The position numbers and the translations under genes were made by a program. The notes below the pieces were generated by a model. The model was not told the origin of the DNA. It searched no databases and saw only the letters and a list, made by a program, of their open reading frames with translations. Below, piece by piece: positions 33,985 to 45,491 of a DNA stretch of 64,000 bases. Origin of the DNA: Austropuccinia psidii. Its lineage: Eukaryota; Basidiomycota; Pucciniomycetes; Pucciniales; Sphaerophragmiaceae. Positions within the stretch are counted from its first letter, which is position 1. Every line of letters starts with the position of its first letter. The stretch lies in contig JALGQZ010000011.1 of the NCBI GenBank assembly GCA_023105745.1, forward strand, positions 32,994,094-33,058,093, read 5' to 3'.

Positions 33985-36900
33985 CTAAATTTCATGAAAT
34001 AATGGCTTTATCATTACAAGCAGCCCACATGACAGAACTTTGTTATCATACAATCCACAGTTACCTTCTATTTCTTCTTCAGATATAATCAAGTGTCCAT
34101 CATCAAAACCAACAGCTTTATAAATATTCAGATGTGGCCAATCTGGTAAGAAATTCACATCAATCTTCAAAGTTTTTAAGATCAGAAAGTTATTGTTCAG
34201 TATGCTAGATGGCTCAGAGACTTTAAAAATCCTAATAATAATACCAAATCGTCGTGAGTTGGCCCTCAGAAAACATATCACACTGTTGCTGACATTTTTG
34301 GATTCAGTTGAAAATATATTGTTCCCAATATTAATGTTTGAAACTGGAAAATACCAAGGTGAGACAATCCTTGAAGTTGGAGGACTTGTGGATTGCACAG
34401 TAGTGTCTAAGCTGATCCAATCAACTATTTCCCTTGTTGCATGAAAATTCTGTAAGTACTCAACCAGGCAATCATAATTTTCTTGGTCATGGCGGGATGG
34501 TTTGTTATATTTATGGTCATTGAACAGGGCAGGTGGCTGTGATTCAAAAAGCTGTTTTATTTCACATGGCACGGATGGGGATTTCAGGAGAACGGAAAGG
34601 TTGGAACATCGACAGATATGTTGAAGTAAGGTTTTATCTATATCATCTATTCAGAGTTGCAAGAAGTTAATCTTATTCAGTTCAGGTGTTTAATCAATGT
34701 GAATATATTGATCTTATTAATTGATGTACATATTTTGTTATTTGTTGGCATTTTTGCAAATACTCCAATCAAGCGCTCATAACCCCATGTGGCTGAGGCT
34801 TGTGCTGGGCCCCAACGTTGGAAGAGTTCGGGAATATGATCAGCAAAATGATGATTTGGTTTACTTTTCTGTTTTGGGAACAGGAGTCGATTGGAAAGGC
34901 GGAATTTTTTCCAATGTTCAGCAAATGCAGTTGCATCATCTATTGAAACAGTCCAACTTGTGGCAATGTTGATAGCACTAATCAAATGGAATGTATTCTT
35001 GGCTAGTTCATTTGCAAGTTCTTCTGACTGACCCATTTTTCTTTGAGTGTTCGCATATTGGTGTACATCTAATGACATCTGTTTACTGAGCATTAAAAAT
35101 GGAATATAGACCTTATATAAGAGAGCCCATTCAGCGGCTTTTAAGCTACCATGAGAGGGGGAACCCATGTTGCGAGGTACTCTTGTCCATGATGAGGGAA
35201 TTATCGTCTCAGATATGATTTGTCGGAGATGCTCCAGAGACTCACCCTTGATCTGGTGATCACTCAGTGCAGTGATATCCAATTCAGTGGGGATGTAATC
35301 CGCATCAAATGAAGGAATCTCTGCAGAACCACTAGATGGATGTTCTGTGTGAGGGGTGGGCATTGGGAAGTAGTTTTTTCGGGTGGAAGTAGTGGGGAGT
35401 GGCTCATTTATTATTTTTGCTGCGTCTCTTCTCAGGGAGCGGGCCTCTCTCAATGTGATTTTATCAAGAGAGCTGTTGGAGGTCATGGAATCTGAGTCTG
35501 AACTGTTGGTGTCATTGGATTTCCTGGCGGACCTGAGGTAAATTTTTGATTTGGACTCTGGAATGCACAATTTGAAAGTTGCATGATCCTTCAAAATTCC
35601 AAGTATTAAATTATGCATTATGTCAAGATTAACCATTCTGGTTGCATCCCAATACAGAAGGTCTTCTAAAATTGAATACCGCACTCCATACTCAGAGAAA
35701 ATTGCTTGTCTTTGTTGTGGGGTTGCCCGAAGCAATTTGGCAATGGTTGATTTATGATTTTGATATGAGCGTGTGTAGTGAAATTGAGGACCAATTTCTT
35801 CAATTTGAGCTTTGTGAATGGTGCAAAAATTACAAAAGTGGTTGCCTGAATGGGAAATAAATCCAGTAAGCTTGCGCATGGCAACCACATCCGCAATGGC
35901 TGTGAGAATGGCAACACGGATAAAGGATCCTGAAGGACCTGTTGAGGTGGGTGAAAAATGGTAACCTTGCCATAGCTCTTTGAGCTCGTTGATGAGTGGC
36001 ATTAATAGATAATTCAATTGAAGGGAAGTTGGCTCCTTCGGACCAGGGATGATTCCTGCAACATAGACATTCTCTGGCTTCAATCTTTCACTTGGGGGGA
36101 GATTAAGACAAATAGGCATGATAGGTCCAATTCTGGCCAACCGGGTGGACTTTCCATGTGCATTAAACCAATCCACATAAATGGAGAAGGCCAATGCACC
36201 AGGAATGGATATTTCTAGTGCCAGTGAAGCGTCTCCAGACCAATCCATCCCAGACGTCACGTTTTTGGGGAATCTTCGGGAGTTTGGGATTGTTGATGTT
36301 GATGCAGAATGTCCATAATTCCAGCCCGCTGGAGAAATCTGGCAAGCCAATTTTTGAATGGTTGATAAATGAAATGTTTTGTTGGTATAAATTTTTGCTT
36401 CATGTTGGTTGTTTTTTGGGTGCGGGGTTCAAATGAATAGATGAATTTTCCTAATGATTGTGTGCAAGGGGGATCATGATCATTTGGGTCATTATGGCAT
36501 TGACAGTGGGGTTGGTCAGTTGTGACTGATTCAGTAAGGCCATTAAGAGAGAAACATTGAGGACAACATATATAGTTTTGAATCACTGGCTCCAATTGGA
36601 GATGTTCAAATATGGTACTCAGATCTTGAGGAATATGGAATGCAGGAATGGGGGGACCACTGGAGCTTGAGATGCTGGACTTGATCAGCAGGTTGAGGGC
36701 GGGGTTGAGAATGCGTGAAGCCCTGCGGGGTATATTATACCTTAATGATAGAATGGCAGATATTATCATTCCAAGGTCTTGTGGAGGAAGGGTTTGACTG
36801 CTGCTGTATGGTTTCTGTGCAATTGAATTGAGCCCCGGTGCTGTGGAGAAGGTGCTTTGGGTCAATGGTGAATAATCAGCTGGGGATATTTGATCCAATA

Positions 36901-37111
36901 GAAGTTGTGGGCACTCAGATCCTGATGCAGAAGTAGGGATGTTTGGAAGAGATGTGGGTGCAATGGTTGATTTGAGCTTTTTAATGTGCTGTTTATATTG
37001 GAAAGGTTTGAAGGCAACTCCAGGCCTATCACCCTCAGGGGAAGAGTGTGTTTGAGTTGAGCAGTGTTGACACATGCATATACGCATTGAGGAATAGCGG
37101 CGGGTTGTCAT
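33985..37111 (-). pseudogene. CACTA/TNP2-like transposase (two frameshifts)
   Basis: N-terminal part 36257-37111 starts MTTRRYSSM with a CMCQHC zinc-ribbon-like motif and a second Cys-rich patch (YICCPQC). Next come a conserved RDVWDG..WRRF piece in a different frame (36250-36300) and the core 34730-36300: LAFSIYVDWFN, PICLNLPPSER, IIPGPKEP, LLMPLINELKELWQG, a GNHFCNFC zinc motif, LDIMHNLILGI and HGSLKAAEWALLY, then PNHHFADHIPELFQRWG and GYERLIG. An 83-nt intron (34647-34729, GTACAT..TAG) leads to the C-terminal exon 33985-34646. The motif series matches the TNP2/Plavaka-like transposases of basidiomycetes. Two frameshifts within about 100 bp near 36240-36350 break it. Probably the mobilising enzyme of the 33289-53197 element; exact clade unresolved. 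Confidence 0.82.
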
Positions 37112-38072
37112 TGTTGCAGGAATTGGGAGTACGGTTGGTTTGTGTACAAATATCTATGGCTGATGTGAAAGTGTTTAGGAGTGTTATTAATTGGAAAAAA
37201 AATTGAGTGATTATTTATGAAGGGGGAGATGATTCGAGCCATCTGAGAATTTTATCCCATTTGTAATGGTGCGTGAGCTGCAGCTGATGGAGTGTAACAT
37301 GTCTCATCTGGATGGCGGAATTGGTTAGGAGTTTAATTGGGTAAAATGCCATGCTGCTCAATTCTCATACATATTCTATTTTATTTACACATGGCGATAC
37401 TGCGGTTTTGACCCTTGAGGGGTGTTCCAATAGGGATGTGTCAACATTGATTTGAGGGGATTGACATTCAAACCATGTACGCTGGCATGCCATCGTACAT
37501 GACTTAAACCTTATTACAGACATAATGATATAACTCTATTACATAAGGGGTTGGAGTGCAGCTAAAGTCTTGGTATTTGGTTTGAGTGCAGCAGGCTTTT
37601 AATCGGTTGGAATGTGATTTGGATTGTCTCGCCTTTATTGAAAAGGTGATGTCTCTTTTGTGGGTAAATCCTTCATGAATATACCCCTTTACAGATGTAC
37701 AATGCTGTGGAATTTTGATGCATATATTGGCAGTTTGGATAATTCACAAAATGTGACAATGGGGAGGCAGAAATTTTACCAAATATGATTACTCATGGAT
37801 GATGGGTCCCCTTTGAGATCAAGGAAATATTACATTATATGGTGGTAGGCCGTGCCGGGTGGTTTCCGATAAAAGCGGAGGAGCTCAAGAGGAGGCAGGG
37901 AGGATTCTCCTAAAAAGAGGCTTATTGGACTTCCACGCAACACTTAGTTCCAGCTATTAATAGAATTTCTCTATTCTAAATTTGAAAATATTTCATCTCA
38001 TATCACTCTATTTTATCATAATACTGAGGTGTTTTATCTAGTTAAAAATATTAGTGTACTTTTTCGGCCCTT
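37112..38072. other. Divergent promoter spacer between transposase and the next gene
   Basis: No coding region. It separates the minus-strand transposase and the plus-strand gene at 38073 and contains the palindrome at 37475-37500. Confidence 0.5.
37475..37500. repeat. 26-bp palindrome, member a
   Basis: ATGTACGCTGGCATG pairs with CATGCCATCGTACAT, with one mismatched pair, around a GGCATGCC core. Related palindromes lie at 43355, 47713 and 49612. Confidence 0.75.
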
Positions 38073-40131
38073 ATGTCATCTTTCAAGTCACATAAATCCC
38101 GTTCAGGTTCTGTTCATGACTCAGATAGTGAATCTAGCATAGAATATGTTCAAACACAGTCACCATTGAGTCCCAACATTCCTCTCACAACCCCTATCAC
38201 ATCCTTCATGAATTTATCAGGTCTTAACATTGATGTGGGCAATCCAAAGGCTCCAACTTCAAGCACTTGGTTGATCCCAAATATTTCCGTCACTCCAATT
38301 CCCCCAAATCCCACTAATACACAAACGCATGTGTCTCAGGGGCCAGAAGGCACACCTCAAATCTCATCACACGCTAATCCCCAATCAAAATTTCCACGTG
38401 AGTTCCTCCTTAATCCCGGTCGGAATCCAGTCGCATCCCAGGATCCCTTTGGCCAAAGTAAACAGCCAACCCTCAATATTCCATCAGGATCTCAGGTTCA
38501 TGTGGGTGATGAAAGGCGCGTGGATGGGGGGCAACAAAAAAGACCATTGGAGAATGTAACTTGGAGTGGTCTGTTGGAGGGAAATCCAGGATTGACGCTT
38601 CATCAAAGTAAGTCATTTTAATTTCGGAGTATAACCTTTTTCACAATTTGATATGTTTGTTTCATGGGTTAGATATGGCACCTAAAGGCAAGTCAGTCCG
38701 ATCTCAGGAGCCAATTGAAGATTGTGAGTATGACCAGTCTTCATTAATTTTTTGATGTGTTAACTGAGGATGTGCATGGCAGGTGATGAACTTTATGCAT
38801 CTTCACCTCTGGTCCATAAAGAGAAAGTCACTGGACGTCATCATCCATATGCCTCCAAACCAAGAACAGCTCATGCCAGTTCATCAAGAGAAAAAATGGT
38901 GGATGATGAGGATGAGAACATGTCTCCGACTCAAATGGAAACAAATGATGAATCAAGGAGGGACAATTTCACGCCGCATGAGCATGGCACTCAGTCAAAT
39001 GAGTTCACCCATCCTCAAATGGGCCTTGCCCAGAGTATGCTTGAACAATCCGAGGTCAGACAGCAAAGGAACCAGGCTCATAAAGCTCACAATGTGGCGA
39101 AACGTGCAAGCCAGAAGGAGCAACAAAAATGGCTGAAAGCAGAACTTCCAGAGAATGTCCATGGAATGAGATCAGCAGTACATGCACATTGCCTGTTCCT
39201 ACTCAAAGTTAGGGATAAGGATTTTTCCTCACTACCAGCACCACCAAGCACAGAAGAGCGTGAAATTGCAATTCAAGTGGCTGGTCATCTTGGTTATGTC
39301 CCCAAGGATGCTTTCAATGAGCCATCAACACAGGTTCAGTCTCAGGGCTTCCAAAGCTACTGCAAAAATGAGCTCCACAAGCTAGGACTAAAGCGATTCA
39401 CTTGGGACTGGGAGAGCTCATGGCAACATCCGTTCAATGAGCTGATGTCTATGGTGTTTTACCGTACATTCCGTCTTGCACTGGTCAGCACCGAGTATCA
39501 TCATTACTGTTGGAACAAGGATCATAATAACTATGGGGTTGTGGCGGCTTTAATGGAGCGATATTTCACTTATTTGAAAAGATAATGGAAGTCTATTCAA
39601 AAGGATGCCGAGTATTTGGTTAAAAAGAAGGAGAATCAAAAGCTCGCGAAGATTTGTCAAAGGGTTAGCTAATGTATCTCTTCTTCATTGTGAGCAAAGA
39701 CTGATGATGATCTACTTGATTATGTGCAGACCTGTGAGCGCCGTCGTGAATGGTGTGATATGGCTAATTTTCCCATTCTAGCATCACAATTCAATGACCC
39801 TCCAGTATGTTCAGATACTGAGGAGGTACTGGAAAATGGCCGTCAAGTTTACTGCAAAGTGGGATTATGCTGGTGCTCCCAGTTATTTAATGAATTGGTA
39901 TTAAAAATGGATCGAGACATAGAGTTTTGTAATCGCATTAAAAAAAAGGGTAAAAAAACTATTGATAGATTGCCAGAATTACGATCGACAGATGATGGTG
40001 ATATTCCGGAAGGCTTATCATTTCAGGTATTTGATCAAGATTGGCTCAAAGGCTGTAGTAAGATGCAGACTAGCGCCCTCAAGATACTTGACATGCCAGT
40101 TATTAGGCCGAATGGTGATGCTCTGCAATAA
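38073..40131 (+). pseudogene. Rust-type transposon-borne protein of unknown function (one in-frame stop)
   Basis: Exons: 38073-38607, 38673-38723, 38783-about 39665, and from about 39731 to 40131. Introns have GTAAGT..TAG (38608-38672), GTGAGT..CAG (38724-38782) and GTTAGC..CAG (ending at 39730) borders, and the frame is kept across the first two. The N-terminus is Ser/Pro/Asn-rich with an acidic SDSESS patch. The third exon holds a folded-looking region (HCLFLLKVRDKD .. GFQSYCKNELHKLGL .. TWDWESSWQHPFNELMSMVFYRTFR .. LMERYFTYLKR). An in-frame TAA at 39583-39585 interrupts it before WKSIQKDAEYL; the last exon starts TCERRREWCD. I recall this family as abundant and transposon-linked in A. psidii and Puccinia, without a known function. 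It diverges from the transposase across the 37.1-38.07 kb spacer. Confidence 0.75.
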
Positions 40132-40469
40132 CTTAGTAAGATAAATGTATAGCACCGTTACAAATTAACATTTTGTGAATTATTTGTGCAGGTATAATAC
40201 AATCTGAGTATTATTTCTTAAAGATGCAACAACTTGCTAAATATGTCAGAATATAGACAATATGAATTGGAATGTATCACCGTCTCCCTTAGAAATAAGA
40301 CTCTATTGCTCATTTTCATTGAGGAAATATTGAAGGAGTTTGATCCAGCTCATGGTGTTCATAATTGTGGACCTATGCCAGGTTGAACAAGAGTTATCAA
40401 CTTGGTCAAACACAAATTATATAATATCAGTAAGGCTCACGCATTTAATGATTTTTTCTTTTCTTGGAC

Positions 40470-42854
40470 CTATTGGTGTTTGGAAAATGGCATTTCCATA
40501 AGGAAGGATTTTAGAATAGCAATACAATTAGGGTCAAAGATGATCTTGAAAGGTACCTTCCGCATGTTGACCTCAACTGAATGAGGAGTGATATAGTGGA
40601 TGACCTTTACAGGTTGTTGTTGGCCAATATGATGGAGTCGATCAACAGCCTGAGCCTCAATGGCTGGGTTCCAATTGGGCTCCTGGAAATGTGGATGTCA
40701 GGGGCCGCAAATCAGGGCAGAATTTTGGGGGTCCCCTCACCATTAAATAGACCGTATTAGCACAAGTTATATTGAGGCCAGCTCCAGCTGCGGCAATGGA
40801 TGCAATCAGTACTTCACATTCAGGATTATTGAAGAAATTCTCCAGTGCCTTCTCCTGTGCTCGTGCTGTAATTGTTCCATCAATTCGTGCGGAAAGGATA
40901 GAGTGATGGGCAAGTGCAATACCAATTCTACAATATGAAAAAGTCAGATGTATTCAATTGGTAATGGATGCATATTAGAATTAATGCACAAATCTAGAAA
41001 TTGGGTCCATTGGGTATAAACCACTGATTTGGTTGGACCACACCTTGTTTGTTTGTTCTTCATTAAGCTTTGTAGGAGGTGTGCAATTTTACTACTCATC
41101 ATGCATGTTTCCACATCCACAATAGTTTGTGTGATTGTTGGCGAGTTATCCTGAGTGCTCCTGCCCTTGGGGTCTTCCAAATCCGCCTCCACAATTGTGT
41201 TAAGCATGATGTGATGGTTACAACATATTCGCAGCTTATTAATATTTCTGAAAAATTCTCCTGGTCCTTTGCTTTTGGATTATAGGAATTCTTCATATAA
41301 TATGGAATATTCTTGCTGCATGGTCAGGTTGAGTGGGAGCAGCTCATAATGATGGCTAATAGTGGGGAGGGATTCGAGATGTGTGGTTTTGGTGCGGCGC
41401 AAACTTAAATGCCGCAACGCCAAATGCAAGATATCATTGCAACCTTTGGATAGACTACTCAGGATGAATGGTGACCAGTTATCTTGATCGGCGCTCTGGG
41501 GCTGAGTGATGAATGATATTATGCCCAAAAGGTCATAAATGGTGTTGTGAATAGGTGTGCCCGTTAAACATATTCGACGGGATGAAAGGAGGCTATTAAT
41601 GGCACGGTGAGTGGCAGTGTATTGAGAGTGAATATAGCTATAAGATGGGGCAGAGGTTATTGGATATAAAAGGTAATTTGAATCATTTAAGATCAGACAC
41701 TCACTGTGCTTCATCCAAAATTATATGATGCCAATTGATTTGAAAAATGAATGATGTAGAGGTATTGGTTTGCTTAAATTCTTGGGTGATATTATTGTAA
41801 GAAGTGATGATGATATCATTTTTTAAGATGTCGTCTTTTGATAATGAGTGAGGAGTGGGACCATGGTAGATTTTGGAATGCAGCGCTCCAGCCTGAGCAT
41901 GCTTGGATATTTCTGATTGCCAGTTGGTAATTAAGCAAGGGGGGCAGATGATCATGGTGGGCGTGGAGCGATGGGGGTTTGCAATCATCCGCTCCTTGGA
42001 GGTACCAATTGGAGCAATGGCCTGAATGGTTTTACCTAATCCCATATGATCCGCAAGCAGTCCTCCAAGAGGGGTATTGGCCGAAAGGGATTCAAATGAG
42101 CTAACGACCTTGTTTGTAATGATGTGCCTGGCATTGAAAGTGGATCCTGGGGGTGAGGTGGCCCAAAGGTTACGGGCTGATTGGCCATTGGGGATTTCTC
42201 AATCCCAGAGAAAAGCTAGTCCGGTCTTTTGATGAGGGAGGAGGGGGGTTTGAATAATGGCATGGGGAGGTCTGATCCACTGGGTAATTGTATCAGTTTT
42301 TGCTTGGAAATCAATGATGAAACAGCAGGATATGAAACTGGCGTCAAGTTTGAACCTGGAAATGTCGGAGTAAAGAGTTGACATTGACTATGAGTATTAC
42401 AGTCATATTCTTTGGGCATTTTAAGCTTGAAATCTTGTGTTCGAAAGCTTTCCATTATGAATAAAATGTTTGGATACCATGTGAAGAACATCAATGCTAG
42501 ATTGGGTTTCTGAGATGAGGAGGGATCATTTGCATCAGTCATAAATACTCCCTCAACAAATAATATTTGAGAAGGATTGGATTGGCAATTTTCAATCCAT
42601 GCCCCACCAGGACCACAGTGCATGAACATTTTTGGTGCCCCAAGGAATGGTATCAACGTTTTGGAAAGGGTTCCAGGTAGAGAGCCAATAGCATGCTGGT
42701 GATTGGGGAGATAAACAAATATGTTGTGTTGATTGTGCCATATGATAATCCAAGAAGCTAAGTGGGAATCCTCAGAATTTAAGGCTATATCACTATTTAT
42801 TTGAATACGAATATTAATCATCCCAATGCAAAGTGGTTGTGAAGGGGTTGACAT
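40470..42854 (-). pseudogene. SNF2-family DNA-dependent ATPase/helicase (broken)
   Basis: N-terminal region 42216-42854 (MSTPSQPLC..) frameshifts near 42270 into LLPHQKTGLAFLWD, followed by an in-frame TGA at 42199-42201. The helicase motifs follow: GLLADHMGLGKT (usual ADDMGLGKT, so one Asp is His), TMIICPPCLITNW, IIITSY, and ILDEA, completed to DEAH-Y by removing a GTGAGT..TAG intron at 41638-41704. Then LTGTPIHN, an in-frame TAA at about 41277-41279, KSVVYTQWTQFLDL, an intron 40928-40989, SARIDGT, ASIAAAGAGLN, an intron 40683-40740, and EPNWNPAIEAQAVDRLHHIGQ, ending at TAG 40470-40472. Looks Rad5/Rad16-like, without an obvious RING. A chromatin-remodelling cargo protein, inactive here. Confidence 0.87.
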
Positions 42855-43221
42855 GATGGCTATTTTAAATTATTTGGGGACAGTTGGAAATTATATGATC
42901 GGGAGGGGTTAGCTAAACGGAATGAAGACAAATAGGCGCAGGTGGGGAACTTATATGAGAGGCAGCAATGGGGTCAAGGGGGGATGGCCTGTGGTTACGT
43001 GCATGGTCTTGATGGGGGTGGGCCTCTTGGGATCATAATTTTCATATCCAATTTGGGGCATATATCAAGGCAAGGTGGCCAAAATGTGGGTGCACTGATA
43101 TGACTGCTGGATCTGCAGCAAGGTACGAAACCTTTGGTGGAACAAGGTTGACATTAGCATATCCGAAAGTGGGTGGGTTGTAGCAACTTATTGTGGAGGG
43201 CATATTAGAGGCATGCAGTCA

Positions 43222-43245
43222 TGTTCGCTGGTGTGACAGCGAACA
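43222..43245. repeat. Inverted repeat with 9-bp perfect arms
   Basis: TGTTCGCTG, six-base loop, CAGCGAACA. It lies 110 bp from the perfect palindrome at 43355 and has a similar layout. Confidence 0.7.
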
Positions 43246-43354
43246 ATGAGCGTATCCTCCCCAGGTTAATTGTTCACAGGGACCTACTGGGCAATGTTTG
43301 CGGTTTCAAAGGGCAATCTCACTGTGGGGATGTTTGTGTGTGGGCGGGTGAGAT

Positions 43355-43380
43355 ATGTTTGGTGGCATGCCACCAAACAT
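43355..43380. repeat. 26-bp perfect palindrome, member b
   Basis: ATGTTTGGTGGCA followed by its exact reverse complement, with a GGCATGCC core. It is followed by GACTT, as is member a at 37501. Confidence 0.85.
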
Positions 43381-44305
43381 GACTTTGGTTTTGCCTGAAG
43401 TTTTTTGCTGACTGATGCCTACTGGGCTTCCAGGGGGGAATGTGTGGGATGATCAAAGGGGGCGCCAGCCGTGAGCCGTGATCCACATATACATTCACCC
43501 CTATTGCGTTTGAGGCGAGTACTAATCCACCAAGATTGGCATCCAGGTCTTTGCCTCACGCGCGTACAAAACTCCGGCGAAAGAGGCCACCCACCCAAGG
43601 GAATTTTTGGCTGCAAGCCAGGTGCCACAACTTGCACGGGGCGTGTGAGAACGTGAAGAAAATGACACGCGGTGGGAGATACCCACGCAAACATAGGCTG
43701 GGATTATTCTAATGTGGATGAGGCTCAAGCAAATCCACACTGATTGGCCTCAGGTTTCCACGCGCAAGCAGGTGAGCGTCTGCAGTCAAGCTGACCACCC
43801 GACCAAGAAACTAGCCGGTCGGAACACTTGCAGTAAAATGTCTTCCAGGCGTGTGAAAGTTGCCTGTGTATGACCCGTTGGGGGGTGCGTATGAAAGCGT
43901 GTGGCTGCCCGACAATGAGCACACGCAATGAACAAGCAGGGCCAGTCATTGTTTGCCCCGAAAATGGCACCGGATGGAATCCACTGTTTGTGTATGACCC
44001 AAATAAACAGTCATCCCACTATGACCCACTTACATTAACTTAGATTACATGCGCATCTGTGCCATAGTTAGGCAGAGCTGTCCAGCAAGGTGCATCAAAG
44101 GGATGCAGGTGAGATATATGACTCAATGGCTTGACGTGATTGGATGTTACATCGTTGAACAACTTTTTCTCTGCCCTGCAGCATTCATTTACAAAGGTGT
44201 ACTGCGTACTACAGTGTTGGCTGTACAGATTAGGAAGGTGTAATACTACTTGAGCCTGCATGCACCTTCCGATCTTTTGCATATACGTAGCTCATGTGCC
44301 ACATG

Positions 44306-45049
44306 CTCAGCATTGTGTTTCACCTGATTTGCACATGCAAGCTGAGCATGTCATGGTCAAACGCACTGTGTGGAAGTGCTCAGTAAAGCCATGGAATGAA
44401 CTTTTTTTGCAATAGTTCATTGGAAGGCTCAGTTTGGAGCACTTTACCAAAGCGTGTGAAATGCTGCACCTGGCTGAAATGTCACCCGATGCTGTGCCAA
44501 ATGCTCAGATTGTGGGCATACAAAAACGACTGAGCAATGGCTCAGCACGGCGCATTTTATATTGTTATATCGATTGTTCAATTACTGTGCAATTAAAATG
44601 TTCAGCCACTGAGCATTTCAATTATGACCCGAAAGCAAACCTGAGCAATGGGTCGAGGCAAGCTCACACTGTATTCACTTGTCTTACAGCCCCCCCCCTT
44701 TGTTCAAACAATATGACCAGGCCATACGGCCGGTAATCTCCCTGCGGTCATTTGTGACCAAATGCACCGGGTGCATTTCTGCATGGGTCACTTGTGCAAT
44801 GCACACTCAACAAGGGCCTCACGACCACCCTCCTGGGTGATTGGGTTGCTATTTAAGGAAACAAAGGGGATTTGACTGAGCTTGACAATTCAATAAATTG
44901 CAATACTCAGCCAGACCCCCATTCTTCTTCTGCCTCATGCGAGCATTTCACTTCTCAGTTGCAGCATTCACTGAGACTCAGCTTCAATTTTGCCCATACG
45001 CCTTGAAGCTGAGACTTTTGCGGGTGCTGCAACTGCTGAGATCGTCTCA
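44306..45049. promoter_or_regulatory. Dense cluster of CTGAG/CTCAG pentamers
   Basis: About 16 copies of CTGAG or its complement CTCAG, often extended to CTGAGCA or GCTCAGC, occur in roughly 745 bp; chance would give one or two. The cluster ends about 440 bp before the start codon of the zinc-cluster gene at 45492. The copies face both ways and are not in a fixed tandem unit, so this looks like a binding-site cluster rather than a satellite. Confidence 0.6.
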
Positions 45050-45491
45050 GCTTCACCATGGTATAAAAGAAGATCTTCACACAACACGCCCTTCACTTTC
45101 TTTCTCACCCGCTCCACTTTGTTCAACCTCACCCGCGTTTATCCTTCTTGTGCGTATTCCCCTTGGTCTTCCTGCCTTTCTACTTTTGTCTTTCGCACTC
45201 CACTAAACCCACTCCCCTTCCTTTTGCCTGTTTGTTTCTTCTTCTGATCCTTTCAGAACCTCCCTTCTATCCACCTTGTGCATTACCTCTTTTTTTAACT
45301 TTTGTCAACATTATGTACCGATATTAATACTTATTTTTCTTCACAACTCTTTTCCAGACTTTTAAAAACTTCGGACTAGAGCATTCTTATTTTGTTTCCG
45401 TTTTAAATTTATAATTCATCGTATGTCTTCATTTTCTCTCTTGATTGTTTACTTTGTATGCAGTTACTAACCTCAATTGTTTTGTTTTTAG

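Larger units (their letters stand above)
42855..45491. other. Long divergent spacer upstream of SNF2 (-) and zinc-cluster gene (+)
   Basis: About 2.6 kb without a supported gene. It holds two palindromes (43222-43245, 43355-43380), the CTGAG/CTCAG cluster (44306-45049), a TATTTAA near 44851 that could be a TATA element, and a probable 5'-UTR intron end (TTACTAAC branch-like site, T-rich tract, TAG at 45491). Short minus-strand frames at 43419-44282 overlap one another and show no domain. Confidence 0.55.

Noticed and set aside
36250..36310. Short GTGACG..TAG intron to explain the transposase frame change
   Set aside because: It would remove the conserved WDG..W..F segment and does not restore the downstream frame; frameshift decay fits better.
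40402..40584. 60-codon plus-strand frame
   Set aside because: Opposite the last exon of the SNF2 pseudogene.
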